The position numbers were made by a program, and so were the translations under genes. DNA of 64,000 nucleotides from Balneolaceae bacterium. Lineage in GTDB: Bacteria; Bacteroidota; Rhodothermia; Balneolales; Balneolaceae. The stretch spans positions 1 through 64,000 of the forward strand of contig JAXHMM010000011.1 in NCBI GenBank assembly GCA_034521445.1. Direction: 5' to 3'. How positions within the stretch are numbered: the first letter of the stretch is position 1; every line of letters begins with the position of its first letter. Below, one piece after another: positions 9,002 through 16,879 of the stretch. Below the pieces are notes generated by a model. That model saw only the letters and a program-made list of their open reading frames with translations, did not search any database and was not told where the DNA came from.

Positions 9002-9589
9002 TCAAATTATCTTCAAGGTTTTTGTTATTGGGATTGCAGGTTTTAAGGTTTGATAGACCACGCAACTTTTTACTGCAGCACCAAATAAAGTATTTAAAAC
9101 CTTTTCTCCTGCATTGTCTGAACCTAATTCTACCTCCATATTAATTTTTTGAAATCCAACTGGAACAGATTTATCAAACTTTAATGTTCCGCGGACATCA
9201 AGGTTGGCTTCAACTGACACTTTTGTGTGCTGCAATTGAACTTCTAATCTATCTGCAATCATTCTTAAGGTACTTTCTAAGCAAACAGCCAATGCGGCAC
9301 ATAAAATGTCTCCGGGTGTTGAGTAATCGTGATCACCGCCTACAGCTCTATGGAGACCCGTTTTGAGTGGTAATTTTAGCTCATCATTCATTAGAACTTT
9401 AGAATGAAATGGATCATCCAAGTTTTCACCTTCAACTACTGCTGAATCTATAATTAACGCTTTCTGTGGGTCATCATCATAGATTTTCTTTAGTTGATTA
9501 TGCCTTTTTACGACTTCGGATTTTACATTTCGCAGTTTAAGTTTTTTAGCTAAATGCTTAGCGGTAAATTTAATGTCGTCTTTTTCCAT
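9002..9589 (-). CDS. OsmC/Ohr-family protein in an integron cassette
   Basis: The 195-residue protein has the OsmC fold signature. The first redox cysteine region is DILCAALAVCLEST (Cys97 and Cys103) and the second is AAVKSCVVYQ (Cys176). Members reduce organic hydroperoxides through a Cys pair. The PGDILCAALAVC spacing fits the OsmC-like branch, although which of Cys97/Cys103 is the peroxidatic residue cannot be told. It is longer than typical OsmC (about 140) because of a roughly 45-residue charged N-terminal region. It sits alone between attC sites A and B and is AT-rich. Confidence 0.85.
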   Translation of the reverse strand: MEKDDIKFTAKHLAKKLKLRNVKSEVVKRHNQLKKIYDDDPQKALIIDSAVVEGENLDDPFHSKVLMNDELKLPLKTGLHRAVGGDHDYSTPGDILCAALAVCLESTLRMIADRLEVQLQHTKVSVEANLDVRGTLKFDKSVPVGFQKINMEVELGSDNAGEKVLNTLFGAAVKSCVVYQTLKPAIPITKTLKII

Positions 9590-9779
9590 AAAATGTATTT
9601 ATGCTTTTTTAATGGGTATTAACATTGGAATAACCCCAGTGCGGTTGATGTTATCCTCACTTCGCTCATAAGTTTTCTTAAGGTTATTCTTATAAATTAA
9701 ATAAACAATTTGAAGAAAATCGCTCTCAAATCAAAGTAACTTACTACATCACCGCACTGTTTGGATGCTGAATTAAGCC

Positions 9780-9906
9780 ATATAACGACATTGCGCATAA
9801 GCTGCAGGAGCCAACGCGTTGAAATAATTTACAAATGAATGGATGAATAATAAATGGAAGCGGGCAGGAACAGGCGAGGCCTGTCCGCTTAGTGCGCTGG
9901 TTATGT
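9780..9906 (-). other. attC recombination site B
   Basis: 127 bases. On the plus strand, ATATAAC at 9780-9786 and GTTATGT at 9900-9906 are the outer core boxes. Inside them GCGCATAAGC pairs with the reverse complement of GCTTAGTGCGC, leaving one extra C and one extra A unpaired on the right arm. This is the classic attC pattern of extrahelical bases on one side, and it puts the site's sense orientation on the minus strand, the same as the genes. It separates the beta-propeller and OsmC cassettes. Confidence 0.8.
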
Positions 9907-9961
9907 GGTGGTCCTATTCAATTGAGAATTTGGGCTCAGGGTTAACTAGTTCTCTCATTTT

Positions 9962-11083
9962 TCAATTCTCTCGGTAATTATCAATCATAAAAATGCTCCC
10001 ATCTCGATTTAGAAAGAGATTTTCCTCCGATGTGAGTAGCTGATAATCATATTTCCCCAGAAATGATGCCTCTCTAGAGGTGTTGTCAATGCTGTAGTGG
10101 CTGTATGAAATCATAAATGAAGTGGAGTTGGGCTCCTCACGAACTCCATTAACGACACGGACCATCACATCTCCATTTTCTTCTAAATATAGACCGTTCA
10201 TAGCATCGTAATCTGCGATTATAGGAGAAAGACCTCTCATATCCCCTTCAGAAGAATAACGGATTTCCAAGTTAGCATAGTTAAAATCTTCTACGCGGTA
10301 CAGTCGATCCAGTTCAAAATCATTGTTAAAAACATAGACCAAAGGGAAAGAATTGTACATCAAATAAATAAGATTTCTATCCGGGTCGACTCTGACTTTG
10401 CCCTCGGAATACAAATTAGTCAATCTTCCAATATCCGTGTGATAAAACCTTCCAAAAGATTGGAGCAGGTTTCCTTCTTTGTCAAAGACATGCAAGGGAT
10501 GATCACTTGATACACTCTCCGGTAACCCCAAGGCAAACAACCGATCCTCCGTCACTGCAATCGAATGAGGCACAAATTCAAGGTTGATGGAACGTACATA
10601 TTGGCACGGAGTACTGCTACACTCGAAGATCGATATCAACCCCTCAGCGCCTGATACAAATACTTGTCCTTCCCAGACAGTGAGGTCACTTGGTTGAAAC
10701 AAATCACCCGGTCCTCGTCCCGCTTGAGCTATTTTCTGTACTTCATTGCTTGACGAGTTATATTCGTACAGGATGCTATTGGAGATATCCAGGATAACTC
10801 CTCTTGTTTTATCATCCGTTACATACTGAAAGATCACATCAGTGCCTACAAAAACATCCAGTTTTAGTGGGGCGTTAGCACTACTTTGCCCTTCGTTTGA
10901 GAATTCCTCCAGTAATAGATTCGTATTACGTTTATCGGCACCCAGGGGAATGGCCTCTTCATTGATGTAAGGGATATTTTCCAGTATCGGATGAGTTACC
11001 GTTTGTGCGGTTACCCACTCAGCGCTCACAAATAAAAAAAGTATTGCCATGACAATATTATAAATACTTATTCTGATCATCAT
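9962..11083 (-). CDS. Secreted 6-bladed beta-propeller protein in an integron cassette
   Basis: 373 residues. The first 26 or so form a signal peptide (hydrophobic VMAILFLFVSAEW, then VTAQT). The rest resembles the Bacteroidota 6-bladed beta-propeller (NHL-like) family, with the AGRGPGDLFQPSDLTVW type of blade motif at about residues 133-150 and repeated G-N-L/Y-V strand patterns. Such proteins are exported and often of unknown ligand. It fills its cassette almost entirely, with 79 bases upstream to attC C and 55 bases downstream to attC B. Codon use is AT-rich compared with core genes. Confidence 0.8.
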   Translation of the reverse strand: MMIRISIYNIVMAILFLFVSAEWVTAQTVTHPILENIPYINEEAIPLGADKRNTNLLLEEFSNEGQSSANAPLKLDVFVGTDVIFQYVTDDKTRGVILDISNSILYEYNSSSNEVQKIAQAGRGPGDLFQPSDLTVWEGQVFVSGAEGLISIFECSSTPCQYVRSINLEFVPHSIAVTEDRLFALGLPESVSSDHPLHVFDKEGNLLQSFGRFYHTDIGRLTNLYSEGKVRVDPDRNLIYLMYNSFPLVYVFNNDFELDRLYRVEDFNYANLEIRYSSEGDMRGLSPIIADYDAMNGLYLEENGDVMVRVVNGVREEPNSTSFMISYSHYSIDNTSREASFLGKYDYQLLTSEENLFLNRDGSIFMIDNYREN

Positions 11084-11158
11084 AATATTTCCTTCAATCT
11101 TAGATTTTTAACTAATGAGTGATATTACTTTCACTTTTGTGATCTCAGTAACTTAGCC

Positions 11159-11283
11159 ACATAACGTTGCTGCAAATAACCTGCGTAGTTACTAAGAATG
11201 TAATTTAACAGATTGAAGAGGAACCGAAAGAGGAGAGGGGGTGGAAGCGCTTCTGCCACGTTAGGTTAATTTGCTGGTTAGAG
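11159..11283 (-). other. attC recombination site C
   Basis: 125 bases. Outer boxes on the plus strand are ACATAAC (11159-11165) and GTTAGAG (11277-11283). Inner arms are GCAAATAACCTGCG and the reverse complement of CGTTAGGTTAATTTGC, with extra unpaired bases only on the right arm. The 24 bases 11162-11185 are identical to 12922-12945 in site D, so C and D belong to one attC subfamily. It separates the RelB/ParE and beta-propeller cassettes. Confidence 0.85.
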
Positions 11284-11381
11284 TGCCAGGATTAGACTCG
11301 TTGTCTCCACTTTTCAGGATCACTTCGTTGATCAAGAATTGCGAGAATTGTTATGCTTTCTGGCTCATCAATAAAATAGGG

Positions 11382-12342
11382 CATTTAACTCCGTTGGAGT
11401 GATTTCCGATTAAAACGTACAATAAGTGTCCGACAAATTCCTGTTGATCCAACTGGCGATGGTTGAACCGGTACTCAATTTCTTTGAGGTAGTATAAAAA
11501 GTTTTCTGCACTTACTCCGTGGTAGCGGAGAAGACGTTCTTTGGCATACCCCCAAAAGCCTTCGATTCCGTTGATACTGGCTGCTCCGCGAGCGTATTCA
11601 GCCTGGCCGTGATCGACCGTTTGATGATCAGCAAGCGGAGTCCTCGGACTGCCAGGTGTCGGAGTAGATGGTTGTTTCAATGGACACTTTATCACGGATG
11701 ATATCTTGTAGCGTGAGTTTGTCTACTTCGGCGACAGGAACGACATACACGATCCCGTCCTGGCGCTGATAGATCCCAAAAACTGGCTGCTGTAGCTCCT
11801 TGGCCCCTCGCCCGCGTTTTACCTTGCCGGCCTTACGCAGGCGCTTCCGGTCGCTGTGGCGACGGTTCTTGAAACTCGGGCCAAAGTAGGTGCCTTCCGG
11901 CCCGAGGCCGGACCTATCTCGTGGGCCTGCGACAGGCTGAATCTGCCCGGGCGACTTCGAACGCTTGGAGGCTCTTGTCTGTACGCGGCCGAAGCAGCGG
12001 CCGCACGCGGCCTGGTCTGGCCGCTTGCAGTCGCGCGGCACGACCTGCACGATTCGGTAAGCTCTTCAGCTCGAACCGCCGAACGGGCCGTCCTCCAGGC
12101 TGTCTTGGCCGGCTTTCTGGTAGGAGCAGCTCCGCGACTGGGGGTGCCAGGTGACCTCACCCTGCAATCTGCGGCCCGTAGCATCGCCCCGGGCATCGCC
12201 AGCGGCCGTTCAGCGGGCTTCCAGAATCGACGCGTCCAATCCGCGCAACCAGGCTGCCGGCGTGTGCGACCCCCGCAACGGGCCGCACGCCAGATACGGC
12301 CAACGGCGCGAAGAACGTAAACCACGCGTAAATATGCTGCAC
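11382..12342 (-). pseudogene. IS1595/ISXO2-like transposase, frameshifted and decayed
   Basis: Two overlapping minus-strand frames carry the catalytic domain. The first (to about 11630) reads TYFGPSFKNRRHSDRKR, KVKRGRGAKE, QPVFGIYQR and TTIYSDTW. The second (from about 11695) reads DHGQAEYARGAASINGIEGFWGYAKERL and YRFNHRQ. The frame changes just after the second catalytic Asp (SDTW), where YRGL-type sequence is expected. The first catalytic Asp is also lost: family proteins have D-E-T-Y-F-G, here it is G-P-E-G-T-Y-F-G. Upstream of that no frame shows the expected zinc ribbon clearly, although a KTAWR-like fragment appears. The element cannot move by itself. Confidence 0.75.
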
Positions 12343-12400
12343 AGGCGCTTACCGCCGCAGAGCCACACTCCCGCAGACGGGGGCATGCCCGGAGATCATT
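11382..12400 (-). mobile_element. IS1595-like insertion sequence remnant inside parE
   Basis: The boundaries are set by the two halves of parE, giving about 1.02 kb, a usual size for IS1595-family elements. Terminal similarity is weak: CTCCG is shared at matching distance from both ends, and TGCC is present at both junctions. An 8-base target duplication is not evident. The transposase is broken (separate entry). The half near the toxin N-terminus (about 11,870-12,345) is much richer in GC than the rest of the island. Confidence 0.7.
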
Positions 12401-12618
12401 GGCACGTGCCGGAAGCGAGCTACTAAAGCTCGCCGCACGGTATCCATGTAGATTGTTTGATAATGAAGAGGATTGCGTTGAACCGTAGCGATTTTGGCAT
12501 CCACGCACCGAACAAATTCTTTGCTTAGACTGGCGAGCTGCTTCTCATACCACCAATACGCTTGATCAAAATCTCGCTCTGCCTGAAGAGTAAAAATTAA
12601 GCGTTTGCTCACGAGGGG

Positions 12619-12831
12619 TCATAAGTATTGATCCCGAATCTCATCCCAAGATTTCCCTCTTTTCTTATCCTCTTGAAATGATTTCAGTCTCTCTTCTAGA
12701 ATACTCTTGTGGTGATCGGGGAGAGGTACGTCATTTGGTTCGGATGCAATGGAATCCCAGAGTGCCTCAACGACGAGGAGCTTCTCGCTTTTATTTAGCT
12801 CGCTGAGTTGCTTGGCCAGTGCTTCATCCAT
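12619..12831 (-). CDS. Antitoxin, addiction-module component (RelB/TIGR02574 type)
   Basis: 70 residues of the 'unstable antitoxin' family: a helical N-terminus (ELNKSEKLLVVEALWDSIA) and the family's PLPDHHKSILEERLK and GKSWDEIRDQY segments. It normally neutralises a ParE/RelE partner and represses the operon. Its partner starts 6 bases downstream but is interrupted by an IS, so this copy now stands as an orphan antitoxin. The gene itself looks intact. Confidence 0.88.
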   Translation of the reverse strand: MDEALAKQLSELNKSEKLLVVEALWDSIASEPNDVPLPDHHKSILEERLKSFQEDKKRGKSWDEIRDQYL

Positions 12832-12918
12832 GATGATGCTTTTAAATGATCATCTGGAATTTACTAAAAATGGGTCAGAATACAATTAACTGCTGAGGGA
12901 ACGGGAAGTGGGTAGGCA

Positions 12919-13042
12919 CTCTAACGTTGCTGCAAATAACCTGCGGGGGACTACAGTTCTAATGTAACAGACATTTCGGGAACCGCAAGCTGTGAGGTAG
13001 GGGGAGGGGCTCTGCCCCGTCAGGTTGATTTGCTTGTTATGG
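12919..13042 (-). other. attC recombination site D
   Basis: 124 bases. Outer plus-strand boxes are CTCTAAC (12919-12925) and GTTATGG (13036-13042). Inner arms GCAAATAACCTGCGGGG and the reverse complement of CCCCGTCAGGTTGATTTGC pair except for an extra C and an extra A on the right arm, exactly the integron pattern. GGCACTCTAAC at 12915-12925 is the perfect reverse complement of 11277-11287 at site C, marking the two ends of one cassette. Confidence 0.85.
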
Positions 13043-13059
13043 TTGCGAACGATCGCTGA

Positions 13060-13515
13060 TCAGGTTTCATCAACTATCTGCAGGACCCGATCAACCAGTT
13101 CTTGGGATATCCAAAAATTCGTTTGTAGCATTTTTTTAATCAGCGGTTTGACAGCCTGAATATGTCCTTTCCTTTTTGCTGTTACCAGGACGCCTAGCGA
13201 GCCGGTAATTGTCACTCCCATCTCAGTAGCTGCTTTTCTTCCCTTGATCTCATCGATGATCAACAACGAATTACTTTCCTCCGAAGCCAGTGCAATACTT
13301 GTCGCTTCACCCGGATCCAAATAGCTGGCTAACCCTTTATCAAGACCAGACGTCGGTTTCTTTACTTCAACCCAATCCGGAAGAGATTGACTAAACTCTT
13401 TCGAAACGGTTTCCGTGATATGGATTTTGCCGAAAAGATCCTTCAGGAGATCTAACTCTCCGATTTTGTAGAAAAGAATAAGGCAGCTCGTGTCAGAAAC
13501 TGTGACCTTGGGCAT
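13060..13515 (-). CDS. PIN-like toxin, DUF3368 family
   Basis: 151 residues with PIN-fold acids in the expected order: Asp8 in VSDTSCLI, Glu in DPGEATSIALA and Asp in LLIIDEIKGRKAA. DUF3368 proteins pair with UPF0175 antitoxins and are predicted RNases. The start overlaps the end of the UPF0175 gene by 23 bases. It is the gene nearest attC D and occupies the first cassette of the array. Activity is inferred from the family only. Confidence 0.85.
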   Translation of the reverse strand: MPKVTVSDTSCLILFYKIGELDLLKDLFGKIHITETVSKEFSQSLPDWVEVKKPTSGLDKGLASYLDPGEATSIALASEESNSLLIIDEIKGRKAATEMGVTITGSLGVLVTAKRKGHIQAVKPLIKKMLQTNFWISQELVDRVLQIVDET

Positions 13516-13735
13516 TTTCTATATCTTGATCCAATTCCTCTGCCGGATGATTGATGAGCGCTACATTATACTCCGCGAGAAGCTCCATAAACGTCTCTTT
13601 GGAATATCCTGCTAATTCTGCTGCCTGGCCCAGAGTTAATTTTCCTCTCTCGTACAATTTGGATGCCAAAGACATACGGGCCTCTTGATCATCTATCTCT
13701 GCTGTGTTTGGTATGTGTATCGTAAGAGTTTTCAT
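13493..13735 (-). CDS. UPF0175-family antitoxin
   Basis: 80 residues beginning MKTLTIHIPNTAEIDDQEAR, with the UPF0175 core LASKLYERGKLTLGQAAELAGYSKETFMELL, a small helix-turn-helix-like fold. It is paired with and overlaps the DUF3368 toxin gene. Its own promoter must lie in 13736-13830, since the cassette begins there; cassette-borne toxin-antitoxin genes usually carry their own promoter. Confidence 0.85.
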   Translation of the reverse strand: MKTLTIHIPNTAEIDDQEARMSLASKLYERGKLTLGQAAELAGYSKETFMELLAEYNVALINHPAEELDQDIENAQGHSF

Positions 13736-14124
13736 AGATGAAAAGTAATTAATTTTTCCTACTAACGATAATCATCCATCAATGGTGTTTACGGCTTGCA
13801 ATTAGGGCATGAGGAGTGAGCAACATAACATAATCTTACACCACTAACGTAGCTGATAGTGGTATATCAAGCAACTGGAGTGCCCATCGAAAAGCTCTGG
13901 GTTGGGACACTGGGAATTGCCGTTGATGTAATATCTTGATATAACATCTTGACGTAACTACAGGTTTTATGTCTGAGGGGGTATAAGGTGAAAGGCGGCC
14001 AAAAGTCTCATTTCTACGCATACCACAAATGCGATCCTTATGATAGGCGAACTAAATTCCTGGTGGAATAAACTGGCGCAACATTCCCCTTAAGCCAATC
14101 TCACCTAAATCGAATCCTCTCTAT
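13736..14124. other. Intergenic boundary between the cassette array and folA
   Basis: No gene is supported in these 389 bases. GCAACATAAC at 13820-13829 nearly matches the reverse complement of the right end of site D (GTTATGGTTGC, one base missing), so the first cassette probably begins at 13828. A further attC or attI to the right is not recognisable; candidate boxes (CACTAAC at 13842, GTTGATG near 13921) lack matching arms. Confidence 0.4.
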
Positions 14125-14610
14125 CTAATCCGATACGCGGTCGTAAATAACGAACGAAAGGTCTTCCCGGTCGTCTCGCATGACCTCTTTCCAGATGCTC
14201 CCGACGTCCTCGCGGTACTCCGGGAAATAGGTGTCTCCCTCAAACTCCTCGCGGATCTCGGTAATGTACAGCCGGTCAGCGTAGTCCATAAACTGCCGGT
14301 AGATCTCCCCTCCCCCGATGATAAACACCAGATCGTGGTTGCTCAGGTAGCTGATGGCCTGACTGACGGATTTGAAGGCGGTGATCTCCTCCAGGTCGTC
14401 GTAGGTGCGGGTGCGGCTCAGTACTACGTTTTCGCGACCTTCCAGCGGGCGCTCGTTGAGCTCCTCAAAAACCCCGCGTCCCATCACGATGGGATTTCCC
14501 ATGGTGGTCTCCTTGAAGTGCACCAGGTCGTCGGGGAAGTGCCAGGGTAGCTTGCCGTCTTTTCCGATGACCAGGTTGGGATCGTGTGCTGCGATGATGG
14601 CTAGGGTCAT
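14125..14610 (-). CDS. folA: Dihydrofolate reductase
   Basis: Reduces dihydrofolate to tetrahydrofolate with NADPH, regenerating the cofactor oxidised by ThyA. 161 residues, normal chromosomal length. Visible motifs: IIAAHDPNLVIGKDGKLPW, the substrate Asp in FPDDLVHFKETT, GRENVVLSR and the NADPH glycines in VFIIGGGEIYRQF. The usual GRxT position reads MGRGVF, a mild departure. The ATG overlaps the thyA stop by four bases, so the two genes form an operon. It is not a resistance cassette: it lies outside the attC sites and matches host GC. Confidence 0.95.
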   Translation of the reverse strand: MTLAIIAAHDPNLVIGKDGKLPWHFPDDLVHFKETTMGNPIVMGRGVFEELNERPLEGRENVVLSRTRTYDDLEEITAFKSVSQAISYLSNHDLVFIIGGGEIYRQFMDYADRLYITEIREEFEGDTYFPEYREDVGSIWKEVMRDDREDLSFVIYDRVSD

Positions 14611-15455
14611 ACGGCCACCTCGAATTTGATGGAGGGGTGCGGATTGTAGTTCTTCAGCTCAAAGTCCTCGAAGGTGAGCTCGTCCACCGGCTTGTCGGCG
14701 ATCTCCAGGGTGGGAAGCTCGCGGGGCTCGCGCTCGAGCTGTTCCTTTAGTCCGTCCACGTGATTCATATAGATATGCGCGTCCACGATGGTATGGGCGA
14801 AGGTGCCGTAGTCAAGTCCCACTTCGTTGGCGACAGCCATGGTGAGGGCGGAATAGCAGGCCAGGTTGAAGGGAATACCCAGGGCGATGTCGCCGGAGCG
14901 CTGCGTCAGGTGACAGTTGAGTTTGCCGTCGGCCACGTTAAACACGTACATCACGTGGCAGGGCGGCAGGGCCATTTGATCCAGCAGGCCGGGGTGCCAG
15001 GCGGAGACCACGATGCGGCGGCTGTGGGGGTTCTCCTTGAGCATGGTGATGGCGCGTTCCACCTGGTCGAGCTCCTTGTCGATGGTAACGGTTTTTGTGA
15101 GATGGGAGGCGTCTCCCTCAAAGCTGATCTCCTCGGTCTCCGAATAGGGAAAACGGCGCCACATGACCGGATAGATGGGTCCCACATGCCCGTCCTCGTC
15201 CGCCCACGCGTCCCAGATGTGACAGTCCTGCTCGTCGCGCAGCCAGCGGATATGGTCCTCCCCGCGCAGGTACCAGAGCAGTTCCAGGATGACCGAACGG
15301 AAGTATACCTTCTTGGTGGTCAGCAGCGGATAGCCCTCCGCCAGGTCCACCTTGTAGAATTCCGAGAAGCTGGAGAGGGTGTCGGTGCCGGTCCGGTTTG
15401 ATTTCCGCACGCCGTTGTCAAGGACGTTGCGTACCAGGTCGAGGTACTGTTTCAT
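14607..15455 (-). CDS. thyA: Thymidylate synthase
   Basis: Converts dUMP to dTMP using methylene-tetrahydrofolate. 282 residues. The nucleophile is Cys166 in ALPPCHVMYVFNV, followed by HLTQRSGDIALGIPFN and the dUMP-binding HTIVDAHIYMNH. It is a few residues longer than the E. coli enzyme because of an insertion near 110-130 (SFEGDASHLTKTVT). First gene of a thyA-folA operon. Confidence 0.96.
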   Translation of the reverse strand: MKQYLDLVRNVLDNGVRKSNRTGTDTLSSFSEFYKVDLAEGYPLLTTKKVYFRSVILELLWYLRGEDHIRWLRDEQDCHIWDAWADEDGHVGPIYPVMWRRFPYSETEEISFEGDASHLTKTVTIDKELDQVERAITMLKENPHSRRIVVSAWHPGLLDQMALPPCHVMYVFNVADGKLNCHLTQRSGDIALGIPFNLACYSALTMAVANEVGLDYGTFAHTIVDAHIYMNHVDGLKEQLEREPRELPTLEIADKPVDELTFEDFELKNYNPHPSIKFEVAV

Positions 15456-15496
15456 CTACGGGTTGCTTGGGTCTGTCTTTTTGAATTTTCGGATCT

Positions 15497-16879
15497 CTAA
15501 AGGGCTACGCCTTGAAGTAACGCTATTGCAATGGAAAAGTAAATGAGAATTCCCATGACGTCGCTCAGCGTGGAGACGAAGGGAGCGGAGCTGACAGCCG
15601 GGTCCAGCCCGAACTTGGAGAGCATAAAGGGCAGCATGGAGCCGCTAAGGTTCCCCCAGAGCACCACCCCGATGAGGCTGAGCGCCACCACCGTCGCACT
15701 GGCCAACATGTCGTCGGACACCCCGCCGTGCAGGGCCCATGTCCAGGCCAGGATAATGCCGAAACCGATAACTGCCATGAGCAGGCCCAGCATGAGTCCG
15801 GAGAGCAGCTCCCTCCCCATGACCTTGAGCCACTCGTCGCGGTCAATGTCGTCGGTGGCGAGGGCCCGGATGATGAGCGTGGCGGCCTGCGATCCAGAGT
15901 TGCCCCCGCTGGAGATGATCATCGGGATGAAAAGAGCCAGGGTAACGGCGTTGGCAAGCACGCTCTCGTAGCCGTCCAGCACCGAGGCGGTCAGCAGCTG
16001 TCCCACAAACAGGATCAACAGCCAGCCGATGCGCTTTTTGACCATCTCAAGGATGGTGGTCTGCGAGTAGTAGTCGTCGAGGGCATCCATACCGGCCATC
16101 AGCTGCATGTCCTCGGTGGTCTCCTCCTCGGCCACGTCGATCACATCATCCACCGTCACGATGCCCACGAGGATGCCGTCGGAATCGACCACAGGCATGG
16201 CCACACGGTCGTACTTGGAGAGCATCTTCACAGCATCCTCCTGGTCTTCGAAGGCGCTCAGCGCCTCAAAACTCTCGTCCATCAGCGAGCTTATGGTGGC
16301 CTCGGGGTCGGCCAGGATGAACTGGTTGAGCCGCAGGTCGTCGATCAGCTTTTCGTTCTCGTCCACCACGTAGATCACGTTTACCGTTTCGGCGCTGTGC
16401 CCGTAGCGCCTTATATGCTCCATGGCGCGCTGCACGGTCCAGTCCTGTTTCACCTTCACATAACGCGGGGTCATCAGCCTTCCCACGCTCTCGTCGGGGT
16501 AGCCCAGCAGCTTGGTCACCAGGCGGCGGTCCTCGGCCTTCATGGAGCTCATCACCCGCTGGGTGAGGTGGCCGGGCAGCTCCTCCATGAGGGCCACCCT
16601 CTCGTCAGGCTCCAGGTTGGACATAACGTCGCTGAGCTGCTGGGCGGTGAAGACCTCCAGAAGTTCGGCGCCCTTGACGGTGCTCAGGTAGGAGAAAACG
16701 TCGGCGGCTTTCTGCTTTCTGAGGAGGCGGAAGATGACCACGGCCACCTCGTTGTCCAGCTCCTCCAGCAGCTCGGCCACGTCCACCGCAGGCACGTCGT
16801 TCAGAATGTCCTTGAGCGCCACCCAGTCCTTGGCTTCGATCAGCTCGTCAAATTCGGGTTTCAGCAGGTGGACAATCAT
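15497..16879 (-). CDS. mgtE: Magnesium transporter MgtE
   Basis: Inner-membrane Mg2+ channel gated by cytosolic Mg2+. The 460 residues follow the family layout: an N-terminal superhelical domain (LLEELDNEVAVVIFRLL), two CBS domains (about 135-260, including PVVDSDGILVGIVTVDDVIDV), a plug helix, then five membrane helices from about 285. The pore signature GGNSGSQAATLIIRALA is present. Divergent from trkA, with a 168-base shared upstream region in which no M-box riboswitch was recognised. Confidence 0.95.
   Translation of the reverse strand: MIVHLLKPEFDELIEAKDWVALKDILNDVPAVDVAELLEELDNEVAVVIFRLLRKQKAADVFSYLSTVKGAELLEVFTAQQLSDVMSNLEPDERVALMEELPGHLTQRVMSSMKAEDRRLVTKLLGYPDESVGRLMTPRYVKVKQDWTVQRAMEHIRRYGHSAETVNVIYVVDENEKLIDDLRLNQFILADPEATISSLMDESFEALSAFEDQEDAVKMLSKYDRVAMPVVDSDGILVGIVTVDDVIDVAEEETTEDMQLMAGMDALDDYYSQTTILEMVKKRIGWLLILFVGQLLTASVLDGYESVLANAVTLALFIPMIISSGGNSGSQAATLIIRALATDDIDRDEWLKVMGRELLSGLMLGLLMAVIGFGIILAWTWALHGGVSDDMLASATVVALSLIGVVLWGNLSGSMLPFMLSKFGLDPAVSSAPFVSTLSDVMGILIYFSIAIALLQGVAL

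Larger units (their letters stand above)
11292..12612 (-). pseudogene. ParE/RelE-family toxin gene split by an IS
   Basis: The 5' part (12612-12401, GTG start) encodes the toxin N-terminus (MSKRLIFTLQAERDFDQAYW) through VRRALVARFRHV, then homology stops. The missing C-terminus is found in frame-intact form at 11381-11292, starting PYFIDEPESITILAILD and ending RSDPEKWRQRV followed by TAA. Joining the two gives a normal-length ParE (about 100 residues, ending like the family's HxRRxPxxW). The 1.0 kb between them is IS DNA. The relB-like antitoxin gene ends 6 bases upstream of the GTG. The toxin is therefore inactivated. Confidence 0.85.
8727..13828 (-). mobile_element. Integron gene-cassette array without integrase (CALIN), four cassettes
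   Basis: Three attC sites lie at regular positions between unrelated single genes or toxin-antitoxin pairs, and a fourth is degraded. Inferred cassettes, read on the minus strand: 13828-12925 (UPF0175/DUF3368), 12924-11165 (RelB/ParE plus an IS), 11164-9786 (beta-propeller) and 9785-8727 (OsmC-like). For each cassette the first bases at one end are the reverse complement of the R'' box at the other, as expected of a once-circular cassette. All genes are in the sense orientation indicated by the extra unpaired bases. GC is well below that of the neighbours. No tyrosine recombinase gene exists in the 64 kb. Confidence 0.8.

Noticed and set aside
11856-12320. Plus-strand open frame of 154 codons across the GC-rich part of the IS
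   Set aside because: Low-complexity Arg/Ala/Pro-rich translation with no domain pattern; it is what any GC-rich frame gives, and it lies antisense to transposase remains.
12230-12345. GTGCGAC near 12265 as the 5' end of a group II intron
   Set aside because: No domain V-like hairpin and no reverse transcriptase frame nearby; the heptamer alone is expected by chance in GC-rich DNA.
8721-13829. Cassette orientation on the plus strand
   Set aside because: R boxes alone fit either strand, but the extra unpaired bases lie on the arm that, in known attC sites such as that of aadA1, is next to the cassette gene, which makes the minus strand the sense strand, in agreement with all genes.
14125-14610. 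folA beside the cassette array could be a trimethoprim-resistance dfr cassette
   Set aside because: It overlaps thyA by 4 bases, has host-like GC, lies outside all attC sites and has chromosomal DHFR sequence features.
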